Positions 1-10,970 of a DNA stretch of 64,000 nucleotides are shown one piece after another (within the stretch, counting starts at the first letter, position 1; the number at the start of each line of letters is the position of its first letter). The stretch comes from Tulasnella sp. 424 (taxonomy: Eukaryota > Basidiomycota > Agaricomycetes > Cantharellales > Tulasnellaceae). Under the pieces are notes generated by a model. The model was not told the DNA's origin. It saw only the letters and a program-made list of their open reading frames with translations, and did no database searches. The stretch is taken from contig WSUB01000104.1 in NCBI GenBank assembly GCA_019633425.1, forward strand, positions 62,001 through 126,000, written 5' to 3'. The position numbers were made by a program, and so were the translations under genes.

Positions 1-1120
1 GAGACTAGCCTCAGGAGCCTTCCACTTTTGGACGTGACACTCCTCTGATGGCCACATCGGCGAACTCAGTCATGCGGGGGAGAATGGGGCTAGTGGGAAT
101 TGGGAAGTTTCAGCCTGAGGGATAGTCCACGGCTCTCTTGAACGCAACGTTTGTTCCCTTTCATGGGCGTTCCCTTAATGGCTTCCCTGAACATGTTCTG
201 ATATGAAACAGCTCATCTGTTTCTATGCCAATTCCAGCTATTAATACCCTATTTTACAGAGTAGCTTCGAGAACCACCATTATTAATCCCGTTCGGACAT
301 TCCCGCTGTGGCACATGTGTCGACGTATTGGGCTTCCCTTTCTCCAACCCAACGAGAACATAAGTTTCAGAATCTGAATCGGATGCACACCCTCAAGTTG
401 AGATGAAGTTTTAGATATGTGGAATGACGAATGGAGACAACCCTATCCATCTCGAACCGGAGGGGAGGGGAAGGTCTTCCGCGCCGGAACAACGACGATT
501 CGGCATCCATCATATCAGCATTCCGCTGACTTACCTCTCATATGTGGAAGGAACTTTAAATCCATTGAACGCTGACAAGTGGGTTTTGGGACTTGGCCCT
601 TGTGGCAAAAAAAATCTTTCCACCTATTCGGGCCTCCCTTTGTTGACTTACGTGCTCGCGAGCCCGCCTCCCATCGAATGGTATCTGTGGCGAGACTCTT
701 TCAGGCTCAGAGAATGTCCGACTCACCGCCCCCGAAGTAGCTCTGGCTTCTTCGCCGGACCTAGTCCCAGTTGTTAGGAGCCGTAGAGCGCTCCGTGAAT
801 CCGGGTAGGTTCACGCTCGGGCAATCGGGACCCGTTCTAAAAATAGGGCCGAAGCTATGCCACCGTTGGCCAAAAAGGCTCGACTGGATTGAGGGTGCAC
901 TGCAGTTTCGACCCTTCTCCTATCCAGACGACTGCATCGAAGCATCAATAGTCCGTTAATTCAATACGTCATGCCCCTCAATAATTTCCTATTTTGTCGG
1001 TGCCAGATGCTTCTAGCATCCCTTGAATTTGGCTATTGGTTGCTCTTGGTAAGCCGTCGGACCCATTGCCCTTGATATCACTAGTATAGGCTTCTGTAGA
1101 GCCCAAAGGCGACGCCAAGG

Positions 1121-1128
1121 TATAAAAA
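1121..1128 (+). promoter_or_regulatory. TATA box of pheromone gene P1
   Basis: A TATAAAAA element lies 114 bp upstream of the P1 start codon. The same position relative to the ATG is occupied by a TATA box in all five pheromone copies. Confidence 0.7.
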
Positions 1129-1234
1129 GTGCTCGGCTTTTGAGGCCAAGACGTTCTCCATCAGCCCTCACATCCACTCCTCCGCTCTTACACTCTCACA
1201 TCTCCTCTACACTCATCTCAAACTCCACTTAACA

Positions 1235-1354
1235 ATGGACTTCTACTTCACTCTCTCCTCCGCTGCTTCCACTGCCTCCAAGACCGAGGAAATCGTCATC
1301 ATCAACCAGGATGACGGAACAGGTGGAGGAAATGGCTACTGCACTATTGCTTAA
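1235..1354 (+). CDS. pheromone precursor-like lipopeptide gene P1
   Basis: A 39-residue precursor resembling basidiomycete mating-type pheromones (fungal mating-type pheromone family). It starts MDFYFTLSSA, has an acidic/aliphatic stretch (EEIVII) in the middle and a glycine-rich end, GTGGGNGYC, closed by the CaaX box CTIA. In this family the Cys is farnesylated and methylated after loss of the last three residues, and an N-terminal leader is cleaved off. The mature lipopeptide is secreted and sensed by an STE3-type receptor on the partner. The start sits in the context AACAATGG. A canonical GTAAGC...CTACAG intron begins 2 nt after the stop codon (1357-1421), so the mRNA has a 3' UTR intron. 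The usual Glu-Arg or Glu-His processing site of mushroom pheromones is not visible. P3 is its closest copy in the window. Confidence 0.85.
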   Translation: MDFYFTLSSAASTASKTEEIVIINQDDGTGGGNGYCTIA

Positions 1355-1429
1355 AGGTAAGCCTTTCTTCAGCTCAGAATAGCAGGGAACGTATATCAAT
1401 CCCTCCTCCTGATCTCTACAGTGGCATTC

Positions 1430-2930
1430 CCGCCATAAACGCTCGCCCCGAGGAGCAATCGCGGACCCACCCGCGACCCAGTCCTAACTCTTCGTCCTTA
1501 TCTTCGCTTTCTACTTCGCTTTCTTCTTTTTCGTTCTTATCCTTTTCCCTGTTTTTGGTTTGATTCTGTTCTATGAGGCCTGGCTTCTGTGAATAGATGG
1601 ATGTTCGGCTCCTTCCATGTCGTGATTTACCCGAACGCGTACCCGAACGTTAGGGAACGGTGCCGTAGGACACCATCTCCTTTCATCGAGTCCAACGAGG
1701 GATTTTGATCTCACGGAAATCTTGAAAGCGGTCATCGAGGTGAGTACATATCAGTTCAAGTTCCGAAGGCGATTCACAGGAGCAGGTCTCTCGTTTTGTC
1801 AAATCCACTCTGGAGGCTCCACAGTACGACCGACAGCTACGATTCCCGAGCCAAGTCTATAGATCCTGAGCATCAGGTTCGGCTGTTATGGTCCTGAGAC
1901 GACCCCTCTTTCCATTCGGACGCGATTTTGATACTCAGAGACCCTCGGGGGTATTATTTGTCTGCGTATATGGGACAAGAGTCCCCCTGGCGCCGTACTA
2001 CAACTCTCCGCCATTAGCTGGAACTTGAGCGCCTACCTCTCGTGTGCTCTCTGCGGCAAATCCTACCAACTTGGGGAGTTATGCGAAGGCCGGCAAGAGC
2101 TCGGGGGGAGATCCGCTGACGGGGGTTCGTCTCTACGACCGTTAAGTCCGGTTTCGGGAATCAACCTGACACCACAACAACCTGCCACACTTTCTCTCGT
2201 GGTACCTCATGTTACTCGCTGCAGGGGCCTTCCCTCTTAGGACGCGGGGCTCCCTCTCTGATCCCTCGACTCCTGATTCGTCCTGACGCTGTGTTCGCCG
2301 CCGATTCCGAACCGGGCTCCAACTCAATTGAAAATATTCCCCTTTCTTCACCCCTTACGTATCCATGAATCGCTTATCGAAAGCTGAGTTCGCCGAAAGA
2401 ATCCATCAAGCCTTTATACGCTTATGTGGCAGTCTGGCCGCGAGTCTTTGGCACAACACGTCCTGGCAACATGTGGCACAGTACCTACCCAGTATGGTGA
2501 CGTGCAGACAAGGTCGCTTGCGAAGAAATCCACAGCAACGTCCGGTTCCGCGTATCGTGTGGAGGTTCTTGCTTGAGATTTCAAATTGAGGCTCTCGGTT
2601 TGGAATACAAGTACTCGGTACTATAAGGAATAATCATGCAGATTACCTGGGGGGAAGATGACGGCGCGGCGGTCAGCATTCGGGGCACAGGTGGATGAAT
2701 CTCGTATGATTGGGAGGCAGGCAAATGCTTGTTCTAGTGTTCTTGACCGGTTTGGTAAACTGAACGAATTGGAAGGACTCAGGGCCAAACCAATCCGTGG
2801 CTAGTCGCGCTCGAGCTCAAAAAGGACCGTTCAACCCTGACCCAAATTTAGGTTACCACAAGCGGAACCAACGCGAAGGAGGCGTAACAAAACAAGCCTC
2901 CCTTTCTCTCACCTCGAATCTCTCTGTCAG
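1430..2930. other. intergenic, P1 to P2
   Basis: No convincing gene. The 5' part resembles the downstream flank of P3 (pyrimidine-rich 3' UTR), and the remainder resembles flanks of the other pheromone copies. Short open frames here carry no recognisable domain. Confidence 0.5.
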
Positions 2931-2938
2931 CGAATGGG

Positions 2939-2946
2939 TATATAAG
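2939..2946 (+). promoter_or_regulatory. TATA box of pheromone gene P2
   Basis: TATATAAG, 115 bp upstream of the P2 start codon, preceded by a pyrimidine-rich stretch. Confidence 0.7.
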
Positions 2947-3053
2947 GTTGTTCGGATTGCCAGGTCCATGAAGCTCATCAACAGCTCTCAGTCTCCACTC
3001 CCATCCACATCTCTCTTCTTCCTCTCAACCCAAAAACCCAATTTACTCTACAA

Positions 3054-3179
3054 ATGGACTCGTACTTCAGCTTCATCTCTTTTGCCTCCTCTTCCGCCAC
3101 CTCTAAGCCCGAAGAGGTCGTCATCGTCGACCAAGAGGGCGGATCCGGTGGAGGTAACGGCTACTGCACTATCGCTTAA
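3054..3179 (+). CDS. pheromone precursor-like lipopeptide gene P2
   Basis: A 41-residue precursor of the second subfamily (P2, P4, P5). It starts MDSYFSFISF, has a Ser/Thr-rich leader, then SKPEEVVIVDQ and a glycine-rich end, EGGSGGGNGYC, followed by TIA, giving the CaaX box CTIA. The last 25 residues are identical to those of P4 and P5, so the three genes should make the same mature peptide. By analogy with known mushroom pheromones the product is a farnesylated secreted peptide. No introns interrupt the frame. Downstream flank is diverged from P4/P5, and the donor just after the stop (GTCGGT) is weaker than in P1. The ATG was chosen because it aligns with the start of all four paralogs and the longer upstream frame is not conserved. 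Confidence 0.85.
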   Translation: MDSYFSFISFASSSATSKPEEVVIVDQEGGSGGGNGYCTIA

Positions 3180-4700
3180 AGGTCGGTTCGTAGTTCATTG
3201 ACCCTTCCGAGGCCGCGCGTTATTGACCCCACTGTCGGATTTCAGCGCTCAAAGATACGCTATCCTGACTCCTGTTCCATAACCAATCAAGCCATCCGAC
3301 ACCCTCCCAACCTCCATCCTACCCGTTAAACTTCGCTTCCCTTCGTTCTTATTGTGCCTACCTTTACTTGTCTTTTCTTTTTCCTTTCGTGAACGCTTTT
3401 GGCCCTTATACTGCGCTATCATCAGCCAGTTGCTGTCCACGCATTCATGTGTCTTTATCTACGTATCGCTGTATGTCCTGCGAATCCATGGATTTCTAGA
3501 GTCAGCTTTCCGTGTGTGCCTCCCAGTAGGACATCAACTCGACTACACGGCCTTTTCAAAAGCGGATGATCGGTTTTGGGTGGACAAAACCTGCAAATCC
3601 GACGCACTCTCCCCCAGCTAGACTCACCACGTCTTCCCTCCAACGAAGACGGAGGACCTGCTCGATACGCTGGGCTGTCATACCCATCACTTCCCCAGGA
3701 CAGTAAGATGAATCGGATAACTCGTCACGGCAATACTTTGACTCGTTGGCCACAACCCCCACTCCAACAACCCTTTTCTAAGGTCAAATCTCCTGTCATA
3801 AACTTCAAAAGCCTCTTATTACCTCTTGTATTTCAAATCCTCTCAGTCATAGTAGAAGTAACATCGGAGGATCCGATTTGGGAATAAGTCTGACTCTGGC
3901 GCTCTCAAGCGGGCAGTTCGCTGCACCCCAGAGTGCTAATGAGGCATCTGTTATCGACATCGCCCCGTAGCGAGAGCCACATCGGTGAACTCAGCCACGC
4001 GGACGAAAACGAAGCTAGTACAAACTTAGAAGTGGGGGTTCCGGTGGACGGGTTAGGGCACGGACTTGAAACGGTTGTTCCCTTTCGTCCGCATTTCCCT
4101 TTGTAGGGCTCCCTTCATATGTTCTAATAACGAGTAACTCGTCTCGATACTCATTTCATGCGGTTTAATCCTTGTTTTACATGGTAGCTTCAAGAACTAC
4201 GAGCACTAATGCCGTTCGGGCATCCCGTTGTGAAACAATTATCGAAGTTTTGGGCTTCCCTTTCTCCAACGCAACCAGAGCATAAGTTTCAGAAACGAAA
4301 TCGAAAATAGGCCCTCGAGGTTAGAGGAAAGTTAGCGATATGTGTAATAATGAATGGAGATAGCCCTATTCTTCTCGAACTGGAGGTCCTCTGGAAGAAA
4401 CGATTCGCCCTCTATCATTGCTAACACTGACCGAATTTCTGACCTGCCCTACTGAAGTGGATTTGATTTTTTCTGCCTCAGCCTGGCTTAAGCCCATATA
4501 TCAGGAGTCGTACAGTGACTATAGAATGATATTAGAACATGAGGACCGGGTTCACGCACGAGAAATCGGGACCCCGTCCCGAAATAGTGCCAGAACTCTG
4601 CCACCATTGTCCTAAAATGGTCTCGAAGTCCGTAGTACAAATGGCCGCATTCCAGTTGGCGATCTCGGGCCATCTTCGCCCACTCATTAGCCACAAGCGA
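3180..4700. other. intergenic, P2 to P3
   Basis: No gene supported. From about 3960 to 4400 the sequence is a diverged copy of about 40-480 (the region upstream of P1), with shared blocks such as GGGCTTCCCTTTCTCCAAC. This shows that the P1 and P3 units arose by duplication. Confidence 0.6.
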
Positions 4701-4708
4701 CGTTAAGG

Positions 4709-4716
4709 TATAAATG
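4709..4716 (+). promoter_or_regulatory. TATA box of pheromone gene P3
   Basis: TATAAATG, 116 bp upstream of the P3 start codon, in a context shared with P1 (AAGGTATAAA followed by GTGCT). Confidence 0.65.
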
Positions 4717-4824
4717 TGCTTAGTTTGCGAGGCCAAGACGTTCCTCATCAGCCCTCCCATCCACTCCTCAGCTTTTACACTCTCACATCTTCTTCTCTAC
4801 ACTCATCTCCACCTCCTTTTAACA

Positions 4825-4950
4825 ATGGAATTCTACTTCACCCTCTCCTCTGCTGCTTCCGCATCCGCTGCCTCCAAGCCGGAGGAAATCGTCATTATCG
4901 ACCAGTACCACGGGGCCGACGGAGGAGGCGGCTACTGCACCATTGCTTAA
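4825..4950 (+). CDS. pheromone precursor-like lipopeptide gene P3
   Basis: A 41-residue precursor of the P1 subfamily. It starts MEFYFTLSSA, continues with an Ala/Ser-rich leader, SKPEEIVIIDQ, then a distinct C-terminal peptide, YHGADGGGGYC, and ends CTIA. Its expected mature peptide differs from both P1 and the P2/P4/P5 type, so the cluster encodes three different predicted peptides. An open frame extends upstream to 4714 but it crosses the TATA region and is not conserved, so the inner ATG (context AACAATGG, as in P1) is preferred. A GTAATT...CTACAG 3' UTR intron begins 3 nt after the stop codon. Confidence 0.85.
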   Translation: MEFYFTLSSAASASAASKPEEIVIIDQYHGADGGGGYCTIA

Positions 4951-7500
4951 ATGTAATTATTTCCTCATCTCGCAGTAGTAAAATCCGTATACTAACCACT
5001 TCATCTACTCTCTACAGCGGCCTACTCACTATAACGCTCGGACAGACGACCACTCGCAGACCTGCCCGCTCTCGGCTCTTCGTTCTGATCTTCGCTTTCC
5101 GACTTCGCTTCTCTTCGCTTTCGTCCTTTTGCCTCCGCGTCTTCCTTTTAATGGGTTTATGTTATCCTATGGAGCTTGGCTTCCTGTAAATAGACGAATT
5201 TTCGGCCCCTTAGGTCTCATGTGCAGGGAATCACTTCGACCTCCATCAGGACGCTGCTCGGACAACGCTAGCGGGGATGTCGCGCTCATCCCAGATAAAA
5301 TGGTGAATGTGTCGCACTTCGAAGACGGATGAGGTTTGAGCATTATTTAGGGTTTGTCACCAGCATCTTGTGAATCCTCGTTAACCACTGTCGGGCAGGA
5401 ACTTTATAGAGGTACTGCCCAGAGGGCCGCAGACCACAGACCGTCGGTAGTCCAAACACTATTGGAGGGAAGGTCGACTTGAATGCCCACACAGAAAACT
5501 GTCACGAAGGAACTGTATAGAGGTACTCTATCAGACAGCCGAGAGAGGCCGAAGACCACTGACCATCCGTAGTCTTCCTCCCAACACTGAGGAAGCGAAT
5601 TCAATGCAGGGCAGATTCCTACACCACATGTCGACTTCATTTTATGATAGAGCTCCAGGGAAATACTGCTTGAGCGCCCTCCTTCCGTATCCTACGAGAG
5701 ACTTGATCTTCTCCTTCTCTCCCGTCAGCGACATTTTTTCTCGGAGCAAGGTGTCCATAAACTCACTACGTCCGTCTCCATCCGATGTTGCTCAATCTCA
5801 CTTCTAATCCACACCAATGTTTCTCTCCTCGTTTCCGGATCAGGGATGCCTGTAAATCAGACCCTCCGTTAGACCAAAATACGGCATCTCAAAAACTGGA
5901 CGATCGCGATGAAAATAAGTACGGACCTCGCGAGGCTCGGATAAACGAGCGGTACAGGGAGTATACCTGACCTTTTAGAAGAAAGTGCTGAAACGTGAGC
6001 ATTCGCTGCTCTAGCAGGAGTGCAGGTTAAGGCAAATAGAGCGTGACGGAACAGGCTCCCAAACTGTCCGTCCGCTTAACTCCGCGCCACGTGGTTCTAC
6101 ACTGCCGCTTCTGCCGACCCGAGTTCTGTTTGGACCTTGCTCATCAAGTACACTCCGAAAACATTGACATCACTGACGGAAAGTGGGCATCGAAGTGAGT
6201 ATCAGTGCTCGAGAGAGTGATTAACGGCATCAGGTCATCAATTTCGATACCAAGTCAACTCAGGGCAATGTGACCACCGACCAGCGCTACAGCGGTCACA
6301 ATTGCTGAGCCAGGTCCGCTCGTGAGGCATCACTCCTAGAAGCTAGTGTCACGACATGATCTCTCTTTCCGTTCGTAAGCAGCTCTGATACTCGAGAGAC
6401 CTTATTTGGGCAATAGTTCTACCATCCGACACGCGATTGGGGTTCATTTGGCGTTGTCCTGCGATCTCCCCAGCGAGTTGGCACCAGGAAGCGTCCGAAC
6501 CCTCCAAAGCCGTTTGCGGCTTTTAGGAGAGGGCGGGACTTCGCATCGAGCAGGAACAATATCGTTCTTCCATGACTGAATGCAGGCGAGACCGTTGTGA
6601 TTATGGAATCGACACGAGGCACCGATTGCCGGACAGGGATGATGGCGTCGATTTGATTACCGACGGCAAGATTTTCTGACCAATAGAATGACCGAATACT
6701 CCCAACCTGAACTCTTACTGATCGGGATTTCATAGGATTTCATCTTGATACAAGAGCCGTTTGACGTCCTTTCTTGCGCCTCTCGTACAAGAACGGCTTG
6801 TGTACAACGGTGTGTACAACCGCGTTTCTGTCCAGGATCGTTAGGTCGACGTCCTCGTGGTGGTGCCCTTTTCGGCGAACTCAGTCAGGGGGAGGAATTC
6901 GAACTAGTGGCGGGCATTGGCCTGGGTCTCAAGCGACTTTCTTAGATCGGTCCTTTTCTGACCGCCACCTGTTGCGTTAGGCCTCCCTTTCTGCCGCTCA
7001 GTCACTGTTTCAAGGTTGCGGTCGCTCAAAATCGGATCGGGAAAAGGATCCCTATCATCCGAGCTAACACATTCCAAAGCAAAGCTCTACCCAGGGCAGG
7101 TAGTTGAAGACGACAATCATCGATTGTGCGGGGGTCGTCATGGGTGGGGTAAGTCACTTGGTCACTGCCATATCCACTTTCCACTTGCTAGACAAGTCTG
7201 GAGGCTCTTTGAGCTGCACAAAGGCGCACCCAGGGCATTGCTTAGACCTCGTCTCGAAGGGTTCCGGGACCTGTTCGAAGGAAGCGAGGACACTGGTAGC
7301 GCACGCGTGAAGCGTCAGGGTCCAACTCTCCCAACTTCGTCCAATCCCAACGTGAAAACAATCGACCAGCGCGATTCCTATGCCCGCATAATCCACCTTA
7401 ACCGTGCCCAAATCGAGATCAGGAGGAGGACGGGACGCCCTCAGCATCCAGTTCCCTTTCTTTTGGCCTCGAGCTCCGGCAGGCTGTAATCCTCCGTGGC
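4951..7500. other. intergenic, P3 to P4
   Basis: No gene supported. Two imperfect copies of a roughly 110 bp sequence containing TATAGAGGTACT lie at about 5399-5590. From about 6270 onward the sequence is the start of the P4 duplication unit, which recurs upstream of P5 (about 8400-9300) and as an orphan copy at about 20745-21690. Confidence 0.55.
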
Positions 7501-7535
7501 CCGCAGCCTACATCAGACTTTTTGTCAGTTCATGG

Positions 7536-7543
7536 TATATAAT
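7536..7543 (+). promoter_or_regulatory. TATA box of pheromone gene P4
   Basis: TATATAAT in the context CATGGTATATAATGAGATC, identical to that of P5, 113 bp upstream of the start codon. Confidence 0.7.
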
Positions 7544-7648
7544 GAGATCCAACTGCGAGATCGAAGAGGCTCACCATCAGCTCCAAGCCTCCACTCCCAT
7601 CCACACCTCTCTTCCTCCTCTCAATCCAAAACCCATTCTACCCTACAA

Positions 7649-7774
7649 ATGGACTCCTACTTCTCCTTCACTTCCTTCGCCTCCACTTCCGCCACCTCTA
7701 AGCCCGAGGAAGTCGTCATCGTCGACCAAGAGGGCGGATCCGGCGGAGGTAACGGCTACTGCACCATTGCCTAA
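7649..7774 (+). CDS. pheromone precursor-like lipopeptide gene P4
   Basis: A 41-residue precursor, MDSYFSFTSF start and GGSGGGNGYCTIA end. It differs from P2 and P5 only at a few leader residues. CaaX box CTIA. As for its paralogs, the expected product is a farnesylated, carboxymethylated secreted peptide acting on a seven-TM receptor of a compatible partner. An apparent 3' UTR intron (GTTCGT...TTGCAG) follows the stop at once, as in P5. The gene sits in a tandem unit of roughly 1.8-2 kb that is repeated with P5. The 196-residue open frame that overlaps it in another frame is a shadow. Confidence 0.87.
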   Translation: MDSYFSFTSFASTSATSKPEEVVIVDQEGGSGGGNGYCTIA

Positions 7775-9320
7775 AGGTTCGTCCACAAGTTCTGCATCCC
7801 GTCGAGTTGCAATACTGACCGCAGGTCTGTGTTGCAGTGGTCAGATAGGCCAATATCAGTCCATTCTCCAATCATTCAAACTATTGGATCCACTTTTGAG
7901 CTTGACCTCTTCGTTCGTCGTTCATATTTCATCACACCTTGCTCCCTTATCGGCTTTCTTGCTGTGCTACAATTCATGGGATGCGTTACTGTAACTGTAT
8001 ATGATGTCCCCTGAATCCATAAAATCCCAAACTTCATGACTGCCGTGTAACCGATGTGGTTCAGAAAGAGACGAGATGTGATGAAAATGTGATCCAAAAT
8101 GTCACTCCTTGAAACTACTCACCATACACCAGACCCCTCGGTTGGCGTAATCTTGCCCTCGCATCCAGTACTCATGTTGGAAAAGGAGCACGGCAAATCC
8201 TAAATCATGTTGGGTGTATGGTTCTTTCAGAGAAGCTATTCAATGGCGGTTGAAACCTTTTGAAATTTTACCGGGAACTAAGCAACGGCACTTTTCAGTC
8301 CAATTCAGGAGCGCGCTTGACTTTGGCATGACCCAAAGTCTTTCACGCCTTCAAGCGTCGGATGAAGCGACTCTCACTTTATTGAGTCTTGACTCGTTAT
8401 TCTTAGTCATCGGTGACCTAGGCCAACGGTCAACCGCACGTCTTGACTTGCCCACATCGTGGATAGAAAGAGGAACGCTCGACAGAAGCCGCAAACTCTC
8501 CTGATCAATAGAGTGACCGAATCCCCCAACTCTAACTATTATTTCAGAATTTCATCTCGAGAAAAGTGCCGTTTGAAGTCCTTTCTTATGCCTCGCGTAC
8601 AAGCACCGCTTGTGTACAACTGCGTTTCCGTTCAGGACCGGTCAGGTCGAGTGCCTCGTGGTCAAGCCCTTTCGGCGAACTCAGTCAGGGAGAGGAATTC
8701 GAACTAGTGGCGGTCATTAGCCCGGGTCTCAGGCGACTTTCTTGGATCAGTCTCCTCTGGTTGCTAGTGGTTTGTGTAGGGCTCCCTTTCTGCCACTGAG
8801 TCTGTTGCAAGGTTGCGGTAGCTCAGAGTCGGATCAGGGAAATGATCCTTATCGTCTGAGCTGACACATTCCAAGGCAAGTACATCTCAGGGGAGATAGC
8901 CGAAGACGACAATCATAGAGTATGAAGGGGTCTTCCTGGGTGGGGAAAGCCACTTGATCACTGCCATATTCACTTTCCATTTGCTAGCCATGTCCGGAGG
9001 TCTTTTGAGGTGTCACGAAAACGCAAGCAGGGCATCCTGAGACCTAGTCCCGGAAGGTTCCGGACCCGGTTTGAAGAGGACGCTAGCGGCGCACGCGTGA
9101 AGGGTCAGGTCCAAGACTTCCAATCTCGTCCAATCCCAACGTGAAAACAATCTACCATCGCAATTCCTATGCCCTCCCACAATCCACCTTGACCACTTCC
9201 AAATCGAGATGACAAGGAGGACGGAGCGTCGTCAACATTCAGTTCCCTTTCTCTTGGTCTCGAAACTCCGGCAGGCTGCAATCCTACGTGACTGGCAGCC
9301 TACATCGGACTTTTTGTCCG
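7775..9320. other. intergenic, P4 to P5
   Basis: No gene. The first half is the downstream flank of P4 (mirrored by 9565-10080 after P5). The second half, from about 8400, is a diverged copy of 6650-7500, the region upstream of P4. Confidence 0.55.
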
Positions 9321-9327
9321 TCCATGG

Positions 9328-9335
9328 TATATAAT
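9328..9335 (+). promoter_or_regulatory. TATA box of pheromone gene P5
   Basis: TATATAAT, 111 bp upstream of the start codon, in the same sequence context as P4. Confidence 0.7.
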
Positions 9336-9438
9336 GAGATCGGACTGCGAGGTCGAAGAGGCTCATCATCAGTTCTAAGTCTCTACTCCCATCCACACAT
9401 CTCTTCTTACTCTCATCCAAAACTAACTTACACAACAA

Positions 9439-9564
9439 ATGGACTCCTACTTCTCCTTCACTTCCCTCGCCTCCACTTCCGCTATCTCTAAGCCCGAGGA
9501 GGTCGTCATCGTCGACCAGGAGGGCGGATCCGGCGGAGGTAACGGCTACTGCACCATCGCGTAA
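9439..9564 (+). CDS. pheromone precursor-like lipopeptide gene P5
   Basis: A 41-residue precursor nearly identical to P4 (Leu for Phe and Ile for Thr in the leader) with the same predicted mature end, GGSGGGNGYC, and CaaX box CTIA. The intact frame and conserved third-codon changes (for example GCG for GCC in the last Ala) suggest the copy is maintained by selection. A 3' UTR intron with donor GTTCGT and acceptor TTGCAG follows the stop. Downstream, a 20 bp element around ACTATGCTACAATCCATG is doubled (about 9769-9808) compared with P4. Confidence 0.86.
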   Translation: MDSYFSFTSLASTSAISKPEEVVIVDQEGGSGGGNGYCTIA

Positions 9565-10970
9565 AGGTTCGTCCGCAAGTCCTGCATTCCCTCGAGTGCT
9601 ATTCTGACAGCAGTTATGCGTTGCAGTGGTAATATAAAACAATCCCAGTCTATCCTCCAGTCATTCAAAGTACAGTATTGGATCCACTCTCGAGCCTATC
9701 CTGCTTGCCCCCTACGTTCTTCACTCATGCTTCGCAACACCTTTCTTTCACCCTTATCGGCTTTCTTACTATGCTACAATCCATGTTACTATGCTACGAT
9801 CCATGGTATGCGTCACTGTAACCGTATCCAATGTCCTATGGATCCATAAAATCCCAAAGTCATGGTTACCGCGGAACCGATGTATTCACGAAGAGACTAC
9901 TAGTAGATGCGGTGAAAATGCGATCCGAAATGTCATTCCTTAAAACTACTCGCCATGCACCGAAACCTACTTTCAGGGCCCTCGTTGCTGCTAGCTTGTG
10001 CTCGCATCTAGTACTCATGTTAGAAAGGGAGCTCGACAAATTCTAAATCTTGCTGCGTGCTGTATCCTTTCAGAGAAGCTATTGGATGGTGGTCGAAACA
10101 GTCCTCAAGCCTGTCTAGCCCCACCGGCAATTTTGGTCAGAGAATTTGAGATGGAAAATCAAATTTCCTTTTGAAATTTCGCCGGAAGCTAAGCAAAGGC
10201 ACTTCTCAGTCTAATTTAGGGGTGCGTTTGACTTTGCCATCATCTAAGTCTGATGCCGTGACCCAAAGTCGACGTTTTCAGTCCTTCGAGCGTTGTATGA
10301 AGCGACCTCATCTTTATTGACCCTTGGCTCATTTTCTTCAGTTCGCAATGACCTAGGCCAACCGCACGTCTTGACTTGCTCGTGTCGTGGATAGGAAGCA
10401 GAGGGTTCGACGGAAGCCAAACGACTCTTAGGATATCCGAGCTTTTGTTTTTGGTCGCATTTGCTTTGAGAAAGATTGGGGAATCAACAACAGCGGACCG
10501 GAAATGAACCAAGACGAGCGAAGCAGAAATCTCATGTCCCGTTCGACCATCGCTCAGTCCTCTATCCTTAGACTTGAAATCCCCTTTTGTATTTCTCTGC
10601 ACCGGTCTGTCCGAGAGGCTGGCAGTTATTTAATATCAGCGTATGTGTTCTCCAAATTGACCCAGAGTACGAGCCCAAATGCTGATGCCTGTGAGACAGG
10701 TCCCCGTGCATTTTGAATTCGGTGCAAATGGTGCTTCGTGCTTGTCTTGACTGGTGAAAAAGAAAGCATGAACGGTAAACCTCCAAATTCAGACTATAGT
10801 CGGAAAACCAAAGTCATCTCAAGCTCAGTTATAAACTTGAACTGCTGATGGGCGACCTGTTGGGCTGTGGTAGAAGGCGCAAAGTAAAATCAATATTTAA
10901 AACGAGACAAACACTATAGAAATACAGAAATAAATGTGCCAGAGAGAAAACAAAAAGAACATCAATATTT
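9565..10970. other. intergenic, P5 to secreted gene A
   Basis: No gene supported. The first 500 bp match the P4 downstream flank. The final part (about 10660-10970) is shared with the 3' flank of secreted gene D (about 21690-21960) and probably holds the terminator and 3' UTR of gene A. Confidence 0.5.

Noticed and set aside
7404..7994. 196-codon plus-strand open frame across pheromone gene P4
   Set aside because: It reads P4 in another frame; the pheromone frame is the one conserved among five copies.
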